From assembly GCA_023440825.1 (NCBI GenBank), contig JAEXRL010000003.1, positions 45,562 to 109,561 on the forward strand: 64,000 nucleotides of DNA, given 5' to 3'. A program made the translations under genes and the position numbers. The notes below the pieces were generated by a model, which worked only from the letters and a program-made list of their open reading frames with translations, searched no databases and was not told where the DNA came from. This document shows positions 27,508 to 35,387 of the stretch, piece after piece. How positions within the stretch are numbered: position 1 is the stretch's first letter; every line of letters begins with the position of its first letter. Origin of the DNA: Pseudomonadota bacterium. Lineage in GTDB: Bacteria > Pseudomonadota > Gammaproteobacteria > Burkholderiales > Burkholderiaceae_B.

Positions 27508-28272
27508 TTATTTTAGTTGTTCACAAATTTCTGTGGCGACAGCCATAAAGTCTCGTACCGCTTCACTGTGTTCCATGTAATCAAACACGGTCATCCCACA
27601 GGCTAGCGCCTCAGCAATGGCAGGATCAGTATGAATACGACCTAGCACCATGCCCTGCTCTTCTTCGCGCAATAGCACCGACACATCACTGGATAAAGCG
27701 CGGGCGCGGTCAACCTGATTAAGCAGCACGCCAGAAGCCACAAAGCCTTGTTCCGGGTCACAGTATTGATCAATCAGAGCATGCATTTGAGGCAAGGTGA
27801 TGTAGGACCCGGCATCCGCCAAAACAACTATCACCACATAGTTTGCCGCGCGCAAGGCCTGCTGCAAATAAACTGAGGGCCCGGGCGGCGTATCAATCAC
27901 CACGCAAGACTGTTCTGGCAACCGTAGCTCAAGCAAGCGCTCTTTGAGCCAATAAGGCTCCGTACGCAAAATACGCTCAAATTCATCCCTATCCCCTTCC
28001 GTGCATTGCCCATAAGGCAACAACACAATACCAGGGGTGGGAGCACTGACCAAAGCACTGGTTACTGGCTCGCGCTGTACACATGCTTGTGCCAAACCGT
28101 TTGTGTGCTCAAAGGCCTGATCACGAAAGTAATGAAAACGCAGAGCATTCTGTGGATCAAGATCCACCGCTAATACCGCTTGCTGCTTACGCACCAGCGC
28201 CTCGCCTAAACTGGCACTGACGGTAGTTTTACCCACACCACCCTTAGCAGAAACAACGGCAATAATATTCAT
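27508..28272 (-). CDS. bcsQ: Cellulose biosynthesis ParA/MinD-type ATPase BcsQ
   Basis: The 254-residue protein is a MinD/ParA-family ATPase with a deviant Walker A loop, KGGVGKTT (residues 10-17, with Lys10 as signature lysine and Lys15 as P-loop lysine), and a Walker B-like CVVIDTPPGPS. BcsQ is required for cellulose synthesis in enterobacteria, where it joins the synthase complex at the cell pole. Its ATG overlaps the bcsP stop by four bases (ATGA), so the two are translationally coupled, and bcsA follows 12 bases later. Confidence 0.93.
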   Translation of the reverse strand: MNIIAVVSAKGGVGKTTVSASLGEALVRKQQAVLAVDLDPQNALRFHYFRDQAFEHTNGLAQACVQREPVTSALVSAPTPGIVLLPYGQCTEGDRDEFERILRTEPYWLKERLLELRLPEQSCVVIDTPPGPSVYLQQALRAANYVVIVVLADAGSYITLPQMHALIDQYCDPEQGFVASGVLLNQVDRARALSSDVSVLLREEEQGMVLGRIHTDPAIAEALACGMTVFDYMEHSEAVRDFMAVATEICEQLK

Positions 28273-28754
28273 TGATTTAAGAGTCGCTGAAAGAGAGTCT
28301 GTTTAGCGGTCTGGGGGCTTGCCTCTGGTTGAGGAGCAATACCTTCGCTTTTCCCCTCTAGCCTAGCAAACAATGCCTGTACATTTTCGTTTTGTGCTTT
28401 ATCGACAACATCTTTGGACTCGAATTCCCAGGAGGCCGCAGAAATAACCGGCTCAACACGAACAAGCTCCTCTTGGGGCTGGCTGATACGCTGAAAAACA
28501 GATGTCGCGGAAGAAGCTGGTGCGATAGGACTGGGCACAGTAACTGGCGCTGGCTTCTGCTCAACGGGCGCATTGTGCTTATGAAGACGCCTAGGTGGCA
28601 GACTTTGACCAGCCCGGTTACGATGCACCGTCGCCAGCAATGACCACTTGCTTAAGCTTTCATCAAGCTGCCTTTCTGCCGCTAGTTCTTTATAAGAGTT
28701 GCTCTCTATTCCTATCCCACTGAATAGGGTAGATATATCATTTTCCTTGGTCAT
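28269..28754 (-). CDS. bcsP: BcsP-like proline-rich cellulose operon protein
   Basis: The predicted 161-residue protein is largely disordered and Pro/Ala/Gln-rich, like the BcsP/BcsO accessory proteins found between bcsD and bcsQ; assignment rests on position and composition. The ATG at 28754 follows GGAGG at ideal spacing; an upstream start would add eight residues. A short motif recurs along the chain: LFSGI (10-14), VFQRI (86-90), LFARL (128-132) and LFQRL (154-158). Such spaced hydrophobic-aromatic-basic motifs look like repeated docking sites for a partner. In acetic-acid bacteria an unrelated disordered protein, CcpAx/BcsH, scaffolds BcsD, and a similar job is possible here. Confidence 0.7.
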   Translation of the reverse strand: MTKENDISTLFSGIGIESNSYKELAAERQLDESLSKWSLLATVHRNRAGQSLPPRRLHKHNAPVEQKPAPVTVPSPIAPASSATSVFQRISQPQEELVRVEPVISAASWEFESKDVVDKAQNENVQALFARLEGKSEGIAPQPEASPQTAKQTLFQRLLNQ

Positions 28755-28798
28755 GAGTGCCTCCAGGCTAATCGGCAAAGACTGCCTGTATTAAGTAG

Positions 28799-29263
28799 TT
28801 AAGCGCTCAAGTGATAGTCAACAAATTCAGTTTCTACATCCAACTGACTGCTTTGTATCACTCGCAAAGCCGAGCTAGCACCAATACTGGCTAACCACTG
28901 TTGATACACGCCTTCCAAAAAGGCTGGACTCCAGCCTGCAGCGGAAGATCCAAAAGCGTGTAGAACGGGAGCGCAATAATGACGCAGGCGTAAATAGCTT
29001 GCATGCTCAGACAACTCTACCCAGCCCCAGTTCAATGCATCCCAGTGCAGATTGGCAGCATTTTGTATTTCCTGTAAGGTAGTGCAATCGCCCAAGGGCA
29101 ACTGTGTCGCAACGCGCTGACCAAGCTGTCGCATTACGATGCGCAACTTGTCTTCCGACAATGTCTGAACTAACTCCTCGCCTAGGGCCGAAAGAAAAAA
29201 CCGCCATTGCGTGGAACAATTCTTCTCGGCTAAATAGTTAAGCGCTAACCTTTCTTGACTCAT
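28799..29263 (-). CDS. bcsD: Cellulose synthase subunit BcsD
   Basis: BcsD forms a periplasm- or cytoplasm-lining octamer that aligns glucan chains into crystalline bundles in Komagataeibacter; location in other genera is less settled. From the ATG at 29263 the protein has 154 residues, close to the usual 156. A longer version starting at 29350 would add 29 residues with no family look. Its presence places this operon in the BcsD-containing (type I) class. It is the first gene of the operon; bcsP follows after 44 bases. Confidence 0.85.
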   Translation of the reverse strand: MSQERLALNYLAEKNCSTQWRFFLSALGEELVQTLSEDKLRIVMRQLGQRVATQLPLGDCTTLQEIQNAANLHWDALNWGWVELSEHASYLRLRHYCAPVLHAFGSSAAGWSPAFLEGVYQQWLASIGASSALRVIQSSQLDVETEFVDYHLSA

Positions 29264-29539
29264 GAAGAAGCTCACAAATATAGGGTGTAATTTACAGGAA
29301 GATACAAAGTGGACCCGATCAAAGAAACTACACCTGATCTTAAGTATCAATTATTGTATCTTTAATTTACATTTTTATTGGTGTGTAGTGGAATGATTAG
29401 TGCGCAATTCGTTAATAATTGTTAACTCCATACAATTCAAATTTAGATCAAGCACTTACTATTAAAAAATAGTATATATCTTTCACATCAGCATCAAATA
29501 TAAATAAATTAGACTTATCAAATACTTAGGAGTCAAACA
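29264..29539. promoter_or_regulatory. AT-rich divergent promoter region between bcsD and the aldehyde dehydrogenase
   Basis: The gap separates the minus-strand bcs operon from the plus-strand dehydrogenase gene and is clearly more AT-rich than its surroundings. It must hold promoters for both. It includes an 18-base palindrome TACTATT-AAAA-AATAGTA (29457-29474) and a looser TTAA(N6)TTAA element near 29412-29425. No promoter pair stood out well enough to call. Confidence 0.5.
29457..29474. repeat. AT-rich palindrome upstream of the aldehyde dehydrogenase
   Basis: TACTATT and AATAGTA are perfect 7-base arms around AAAA. It lies 66 bases before the dehydrogenase start, where an operator or DNA-bending site would be placed. 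No regulator is identified for it. Confidence 0.4.
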
Positions 29540-30970
29540 ATGCAATACCCCGAGCTTGCTCTGTATATCAACGGCGAGTTTACACAAGGCGATGGTCAGC
29601 ATCGGCAAGACATTATCAACCCTGCCAACGGTAAAACAATCGGCCAACTGCCCTTAGCCCAACCCAAAGACCTAGACAGAGCTCTAGAGGCCGCCAACCA
29701 AGCATTCAAAAGCTGGCGCCATAGCTCACCCTTAGAGCGCAGCGCTATTTTGCGTAAAGTGGCCCAGCTATCACGTGAGCGTGCTCAAGAAATTGGTCGC
29801 AATATGACTTTGGACCAGGGCAAGCCGCTGGCTGAAGCCGTGGGCGAAATTACCTCTTGCGCCGACCACGCAGATTGGCATGCTGAAGAGTGCCGCCGTA
29901 TATATGGGCGCGTCGTACCCGCCCGGGACCCCGCCGTGCGCCAATGGGTAGTGCGTGAGCCTATCGGAGTCTGCGCAGCTTTTACGCCCTGGAACTTCCC
30001 CTATAACCAGGCCATACGAAAAATATGTGCAGCAATTGCTGCGGGCTGCACCATCATATTGAAAGGCCCAGAAGACTCGCCCAGTGCGGTGATGGCCATC
30101 GCACAAGCATTCCACGATGCCGGTCTGCCACCAGGCGTCCTAAATATCGTCTGGGGTGTGCCTGAGCAGGTGTCTGATCACCTGATTCGTTCTCCCATCG
30201 TGCGTAAAGTGTCGTTTACTGGTTCTGTACCCGTAGGCAAACATTTGGCTGCCCTGGCCGGTGCTCACATGAAACCCATTACTATGGAGCTGGGCGGACA
30301 CTCTCCCGTCATTGTGTGTGACGATGCCGACATTGATCGGGCTGCTCAGCAGCTGGCACGCTTTAAAGTGCGTAATGCTGGCCAGGTGTGTGTGTCCCCT
30401 ACTCGCTTTTACATTCAAGAGGGTGCTTACGATCAGTTTTTACAGCGCTTTACCGACGTCCTGGCTGCTATACGTGTGGGTGACGGTATGGAACCCGAGA
30501 CACAAATGGGCCCACTCGCGCACGCACGTCGTGTACCCGCCATGCAAAAATTCGTGGATAACGCCCGCGAGTTAGGCGGAAAAATCGTACTGGGCGGTGA
30601 GTCCATTGCCGACGAGGGCTTTTTCTTCTCCCCCACGGTAGTCACGGACATACCTGATCACGCCATGCTCATGACCGAAGAGCCCTTTGGCCCCATTGCC
30701 CCGTTAACACGCTTTAAAGACCTAGACGAAGCAATACAACGAGCTAACAGCCTGCCCTTTGGCTTATCTTCCTACGCCTTTACCAACAATCTGCAAAACG
30801 CTCATCGCTTATCCAGCGAGCTGGAGGCTGGTATGGTGAACATTAATCATTTTGGCAGTGCCCTACCTGAAACTCCTTTCGGGGGCATTAAAGATAGCGG
30901 CATAGGCAGCGAGGGTGGCAGTGAAACCTTTGACGGCTACCTAACCACCAAGTTCATTACACAAATCTAA
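29540..30970 (+). CDS. NAD(P)-dependent aldehyde dehydrogenase (succinate-semialdehyde dehydrogenase-like)
   Basis: The 476-residue protein is a complete aldehyde dehydrogenase. The predicted catalytic residues are Asn152 in PWNFP, Lys175 in LKGPEDSP, Glu250 in TMELGGHSP and Cys284 in GQVCVSPTRF. The sequence style (VVREPIGVCAAFTPWNFP, and the late ETPFGGIKDSG) is close to GabD-type succinate-semialdehyde dehydrogenases, but neighbours do not fix the substrate. A TAGGAG ribosome-binding site precedes the ATG. The gene is monocistronic, ending at a strong terminator before the fatty-acid regulon. Confidence 0.88.
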   Translation: MQYPELALYINGEFTQGDGQHRQDIINPANGKTIGQLPLAQPKDLDRALEAANQAFKSWRHSSPLERSAILRKVAQLSRERAQEIGRNMTLDQGKPLAEAVGEITSCADHADWHAEECRRIYGRVVPARDPAVRQWVVREPIGVCAAFTPWNFPYNQAIRKICAAIAAGCTIILKGPEDSPSAVMAIAQAFHDAGLPPGVLNIVWGVPEQVSDHLIRSPIVRKVSFTGSVPVGKHLAALAGAHMKPITMELGGHSPVIVCDDADIDRAAQQLARFKVRNAGQVCVSPTRFYIQEGAYDQFLQRFTDVLAAIRVGDGMEPETQMGPLAHARRVPAMQKFVDNARELGGKIVLGGESIADEGFFFSPTVVTDIPDHAMLMTEEPFGPIAPLTRFKDLDEAIQRANSLPFGLSSYAFTNNLQNAHRLSSELEAGMVNINHFGSALPETPFGGIKDSGIGSEGGSETFDGYLTTKFITQI

Positions 30971-30983
30971 GTTTCGATCTACT

Positions 30984-31010
30984 GCAGTAGGGCTATCCCT
31001 ACTGCATTTT
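30984..31010 (+). terminator. Intrinsic terminator after the aldehyde dehydrogenase
   Basis: GCAGTAGGG and CCCTACTGC form a perfect 9-bp stem with a CTAT loop, followed by ATTTTTC. It starts 13 bases past the stop codon and separates the dehydrogenase from the psrA-fad operon. Confidence 0.92.
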
Positions 31011-31031
31011 TCTTCTATCCGGCCTAAAATC

Positions 31032-31045
31032 CAAACACTTGTTTG
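31032..31045. promoter_or_regulatory. PsrA-type operator upstream of the TetR repressor
   Basis: CAAAC-ACTT-GTTTG is a perfect palindrome ending 16 bases before the repressor start. It fits the reported Pseudomonas PsrA consensus (G/C)AAAC-N2-4-GTTT(G/C) exactly. A TAAAAT element (31025-31030) just upstream would place the transcription start within the palindrome, so binding should block transcription of the repressor and the downstream fad genes. Confidence 0.65.
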
Positions 31046-31061
31046 AATATTGAGAGCGGCC

Positions 31062-31730
31062 ATGAAACGATCTGAACGCACCCGACTCGCCATACTTGAT
31101 GCTGCCGAACATTTGTTTTCAGCATATGGCCCTGACGCTACCTCGATGCGGCAAATTACCGGGCTAGCGCAAGTTAACTTATCAGCGGTGAACTACCACT
31201 TCGGTAGCAAGGAGGCCTTGATCGATGAGGTCTTCCAGCGTCGTCTAAATGCCCTAAACCAAGAGCGGCTGCAATTACTAGAGCAATATCAGGCCAGTAC
31301 ACCTGACGCCCCCTTGAAAGCCTCCTTGGTTGTACATGCTTTTTTTGCGCCTTTAATTCGTCACGCCTACAGCGTAGATCAGAAAAAACAACACTTACTG
31401 CCTTTACCCGAACAAAGCAACAGTGATCCCAGCAGCTTCATTCGCGTACTCTGTACGGACGAGCGCACCGGTGTCTTTACCGTTTTTCGCACAGCTCTGC
31501 TTGCAGCCTTGCCAGGCGTGCCCGAAGACGAAATAGTCTGGCGCTTTCACTTCATGCTAGGTGCTACGTTCTATGCCTTACAAGGCACAGCCGGCCTACG
31601 TAAAGCTTTGTTGCTTGCTCCCAGCCCTGAGCCAGAAGATATGGCTAAACTGGAAGCGCGTCTGATCAGTTTTTTATTAGGTGGCTTACGCGCCCCCTTA
31701 CCCGAAAACAGTAGCATTCTTAACCACTAG
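31062..31730 (+). CDS. psrA: PsrA-like TetR-family fatty-acid-responsive repressor
   Basis: The 222-residue protein has a TetR helix-turn-helix near residues 30-55 (MRQITGLAQVNLSAVNYHFG) and an all-helical ligand domain. Both the recognition helix and the later WRFHFMLGA segment closely resemble Pseudomonas PsrA, which represses beta-oxidation genes and is released by long-chain fatty acids. I chose the ATG at 31062; an upstream TTG at 31050 would add four residues. It begins an apparent operon: fadE starts 8 bases after its stop. A PsrA-type palindrome precedes it, pointing to autoregulation. The assignment is from remembered family features plus context. Confidence 0.8.
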   Translation: MKRSERTRLAILDAAEHLFSAYGPDATSMRQITGLAQVNLSAVNYHFGSKEALIDEVFQRRLNALNQERLQLLEQYQASTPDAPLKASLVVHAFFAPLIRHAYSVDQKKQHLLPLPEQSNSDPSSFIRVLCTDERTGVFTVFRTALLAALPGVPEDEIVWRFHFMLGATFYALQGTAGLRKALLLAPSPEPEDMAKLEARLISFLLGGLRAPLPENSSILNH

Positions 31731-31738
31731 GAGCTCAT

Positions 31739-34078
31739 ATGTGGTGGCTTATTTTTTTACTGCTTATTCTCGTCGCGCTAAGTGCGTACGTATTGCAACG
31801 CCAGGATCTACGCATCAAGTGGCTCAGTAGCCCTATTTATCGTAGTTTTGCCAAAGTGCTACCCCCCATGTCAGAGACTGAAAAAGATGCTCTGGAGGCG
31901 GGTACAGTCTGGTGGGAAAGCGAGCTGTTTCGTGGTAATCCGAACTGGCAACAGTTGCATGACTACCCCGCCTATCGCTTAAATGCAGAAGAACAGTCAT
32001 TCCTAGATAATGAAGTCAACACGGTCTGCGCCATGATTGACGACTGGCAAGTCTCCCATATCGATCAGGACATGCCAGAATCAGTCTGGAACTACTTGCG
32101 TGAGCACCGCTTTTTTAGCCTGATTATCCCCAAAGAGTATGGCGGCCGCGGTTTCTCTGCGCAAGCCCACTCCGCGGTAGTGGCCAAGCTTTCTACGCGC
32201 AACTCAGCACTCTCTGTCAGTGTTATGGTGCCCAACTCGCTAGGCCCCGCGGAACTGCTTTTGCAATACGGCACAGAAGCACAAAAAAACCACTACCTGC
32301 CTCGCTTAGCTGACGGTCGTGACATTCCTGCGTTTGCCCTCACTAGTCCCTGGGCAGGTTCCGATGCAGCCGCCATTCCCGATTACGGCGTGGTCTGCAT
32401 GGGCGAATGGGAAGGCGAAAACGTTCTGGGCATGCGCGTTAGCTGGGACAAACGCTACATCACCCTAGCACCGGTTTGCACACTGCTGGGGCTGGCCTTC
32501 CGCCTCTATGATCCTGACCACTTACTGGGTGATCAGGTCGACTTGGGTATCAGTTGCGCGCTAGTGCCCAGCGACCACCCTGGGGTCGAAACGGGGCGAC
32601 GACATTTCCCATTAAATGCGGCATTCATGAACGGCCCCACCCGCGGCAAAGAAGTCTTCATGCCGCTAGAGTTCATCATAGGTGGCCCAAGCATGGCAGG
32701 GCAAGGCTGGCGCATGCTCATGGAATGCCTAGCCGCTGGTCGTTCAATATCACTGCCCTCCTCATTTACCGGCATGGCCAAACTCACCAGTCTGTCGGTA
32801 GGCGCCTACGCTCGGGTGCGCACTCAATTTCGTCACCCGATTGGCCACTTTGAAGGTGTAGAAGAAGCCTTGGCGCGTATTGCCGGTAACACATACCTGA
32901 TGGATGCGGCACGCTGCATGACCGCTATGGGCGTTGATCAGGGAGAAAAGCCTTCCGTGGTCTCCGCGATAGTGAAATACCACGTCACCGAACGTGGGCG
33001 CAAAGTAGTCAATGACGGCATGGACGTGATCGGTGGCAAAGGCATCTGCTTGGGCCCCAGCAACTTTTTAGGCCGTGCCTATCAGCAACTGCCCGTAGGC
33101 ATCACCGTAGAGGGCGCAAATATCCTGACGCGTAGCCTGATCATCTTTGGCCAAGGCGCCATACGCTGCCACCCCTACATATTGGATGAAATGCGTGCTG
33201 CCCAAAATCCCGACCAGCAAGCGGGCCTACTCGAGTTCGATCAGCTATTCTGGGCACATGTACGCTATACCCTGGCCAACACCGGTCGAGCCTTAGGTAT
33301 GGGCTTAACGGGCGGCTTGCTCCATAAAGGTGGGCCCAAAGGCACAGACAAGCAAATGCACACTTACTACCGCCAGCTTTCTCGTTACAGTGCCGCTTTT
33401 TCCTTGCTCGCCGACGCTGCCATGCTGGTCTTGGGTGGCTCACTGAAAATGCGCGAGCGCCTGTCAGCACGCTTAGGCGACGCTCTATCTCAACTGTACT
33501 TATGCAGCACTGTGCTCAAGCGCTACCACGACGAGGGGCAGCAAACCGGCGATGCAGTACTGGCGCATTGGGCAATACGCGATAGCATGCAAGCACTACA
33601 GGACGCTCTGGATGGCGTACTGCGTAATTTTCCTAACCGCTCCATTGCTGTGCTCTTGAGGCTGATTATTTTCCCCTTAGGACGACGCAAGCTCGCCCCC
33701 GACGACAAGCTCGACCAACTCGCGGCACAAACCTTGCTCACCAACGACGCCACACGCGCTAGGCTGACACAAGACGTTTTCATCCCCGAGGACACAGACG
33801 ATGTCGTCGCCACCATAGAAGCCGCGCTGCAAGCACAACTGCACACCCAAGAGCTGGACCGCAAAGTGCGCCAGTTTGAAAAAAGTGGCCAGCTAAATGG
33901 GCACGTACTGGCTAACGTGCGCGACATCGCTGAGGCGGTGTATGCGGCGGGAGGTTTAAGCAGCGCCGAGTACGAACAAATAAAGCAGCGTAATACCTTG
34001 CGTGATAAGGTCATTGCTGTGGATGACTTTCCTTTTGATCTCGGTCATACTAAACAGACAGAGAACAAAAGTGCTTAA
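31739..34078 (+). CDS. fadE: Acyl-CoA dehydrogenase, FadE type
   Basis: FadE introduces the 2,3 double bond into acyl-CoA, the first step of beta-oxidation. The 779-residue protein is the large membrane-associated type: an N-terminal hydrophobic helix (residues 2-20), an acyl-CoA dehydrogenase core with YGGRGFSAQAHS and FALTSPWAGSDAA, and an extra C-terminal domain of about 280 residues. E. coli FadE is slightly longer (814). The start follows AGGAG and lies 8 bases after the psrA stop. The thiolase gene follows after 19 bases. Confidence 0.93.
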   Translation: MWWLIFLLLILVALSAYVLQRQDLRIKWLSSPIYRSFAKVLPPMSETEKDALEAGTVWWESELFRGNPNWQQLHDYPAYRLNAEEQSFLDNEVNTVCAMIDDWQVSHIDQDMPESVWNYLREHRFFSLIIPKEYGGRGFSAQAHSAVVAKLSTRNSALSVSVMVPNSLGPAELLLQYGTEAQKNHYLPRLADGRDIPAFALTSPWAGSDAAAIPDYGVVCMGEWEGENVLGMRVSWDKRYITLAPVCTLLGLAFRLYDPDHLLGDQVDLGISCALVPSDHPGVETGRRHFPLNAAFMNGPTRGKEVFMPLEFIIGGPSMAGQGWRMLMECLAAGRSISLPSSFTGMAKLTSLSVGAYARVRTQFRHPIGHFEGVEEALARIAGNTYLMDAARCMTAMGVDQGEKPSVVSAIVKYHVTERGRKVVNDGMDVIGGKGICLGPSNFLGRAYQQLPVGITVEGANILTRSLIIFGQGAIRCHPYILDEMRAAQNPDQQAGLLEFDQLFWAHVRYTLANTGRALGMGLTGGLLHKGGPKGTDKQMHTYYRQLSRYSAAFSLLADAAMLVLGGSLKMRERLSARLGDALSQLYLCSTVLKRYHDEGQQTGDAVLAHWAIRDSMQALQDALDGVLRNFPNRSIAVLLRLIIFPLGRRKLAPDDKLDQLAAQTLLTNDATRARLTQDVFIPEDTDDVVATIEAALQAQLHTQELDRKVRQFEKSGQLNGHVLANVRDIAEAVYAAGGLSSAEYEQIKQRNTLRDKVIAVDDFPFDLGHTKQTENKSA

Positions 34079-34097
34079 TGGCTAAAGGATACCTGCT

Positions 34098-35387
34098 ATG
34101 CGCTTTGAACCTGTTTATATTATTGATGGTGCTCGCAGCCCATTTCTAAAGGCGCGTAACGCGCCTGGTCCGTTCAGTGCGTCAGACTTAGCGGTACAAA
34201 CCTGCCGTGAGCTCCTGCTACGACAACGCTTTGCTCCCACGGACTTAAGCGAAGTGATTACCGGCTGCGCGGCGCCCTCTGCGGACGAAGTCAATATTGG
34301 GCGCCTGATCGGCCTACGCTTAGGAACCGGGCATGCCGTGCCCGGCTGGACAGTCATGCGCAATTGCGCATCCGGCATGCAGGCGCTGGACTCGGGCATC
34401 ATGTCCATACAAACAGGTCGCTCAGACCTGGTCTTGAGCATAGGCGTTGATGCCCTATCTCATGCTCCCTTGCTACTGACTGACGAGCTGGTGCACTGGC
34501 TCGCCAAATGGAACATGAGTCGTGGCGCTGGCGTACGCATCAAGCTACTCAGACAACTGAAGCCCAAATACTTCAAACCTGTGATTGGCCTGCTAAAAGG
34601 CCTCACCGATCCTACCGTCGGACTATCCATGGGTCAAACGGCTGAAAATCTGGCACACCAGTTTCATATCAGCCGTACACAAATGGACGAATATGCCCTA
34701 CAAAGTCACCTGCGTGCTGCGCACTCTACACTAGCCAGCACAGAAATTATTCCCTTGGTCGACAAAGCGGGGACGCTCTATCAGCAAGACGATGGTATAC
34801 GACCCGATTCAAGCTTGGAAAAGCTGGGTCAGCTACGCGCCGTATTTGATCGCCCCTGGGGCACTATAACAGCGGGCAATAGCTCACAGGTTAGCGATGG
34901 AGCCGCCGCCCTGATACTGGCCTCCGAGCAAGCAGTACAGCGACATAACTTACAACCCATAGGGCGCATACTGGACCTACACTGGGCCGGGCTCGATCCC
35001 GCCACCATGGGCTTAGGCCCTGTCTTTGCAGCAACGCCCTTACTAGAGAAACACGGGCTTGCACTGAACGATATCGATGTGTGGGAAATTAACGAAGCCT
35101 TTGCCGCACAAGTGCTCGCTTGCCTGGCCGCTTGGGAGTCTGAAGAATGGTGTCAGCAGCACCTGCAACGTAGCGCTCTGGGTACGCTAGACACCAGCAA
35201 ACTCAACATACACGGCGGTGCCATAGCCCTTGGCCACCCAGTAGGTGCTTCAGGGGCGCGCATCGTACTGCATTGCTTGCATACATTGCGTGAAAAACGC
35301 GCCAAAACCGGCATGGCAGCAATCTGTATTGGTGGCGGCCAAGGTGGTGCGGTACTTCTGGAAAACCTGGATGAGGCCAGCACATGA
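34098..35387 (+). CDS. fadI: 3-ketoacyl-CoA thiolase, FadI type
   Basis: The thiolase cleaves 3-ketoacyl-CoA with CoA to release acetyl-CoA. In this 429-residue protein the acyl-accepting Cys90 (MRNCASGMQ), His380 (LGHPVGASG) and Cys410 (CIGGGQGG) are in place. The length and sequence resemble FadI more than the shorter FadA. Its stop overlaps the start of the multifunctional fadJ gene by four bases (ATGA), as expected for subunits of one trifunctional complex. Confidence 0.9.
   Translation: MRFEPVYIIDGARSPFLKARNAPGPFSASDLAVQTCRELLLRQRFAPTDLSEVITGCAAPSADEVNIGRLIGLRLGTGHAVPGWTVMRNCASGMQALDSGIMSIQTGRSDLVLSIGVDALSHAPLLLTDELVHWLAKWNMSRGAGVRIKLLRQLKPKYFKPVIGLLKGLTDPTVGLSMGQTAENLAHQFHISRTQMDEYALQSHLRAAHSTLASTEIIPLVDKAGTLYQQDDGIRPDSSLEKLGQLRAVFDRPWGTITAGNSSQVSDGAAALILASEQAVQRHNLQPIGRILDLHWAGLDPATMGLGPVFAATPLLEKHGLALNDIDVWEINEAFAAQVLACLAAWESEEWCQQHLQRSALGTLDTSKLNIHGGAIALGHPVGASGARIVLHCLHTLREKRAKTGMAAICIGGGQGGAVLLENLDEAST

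Noticed and set aside
29400..29539. Sigma-70 promoters for bcsD and the aldehyde dehydrogenase
   Set aside because: The AT-rich gap offers many weak -10-like sequences but no convincing -35 and -10 pair at proper spacing in either direction.
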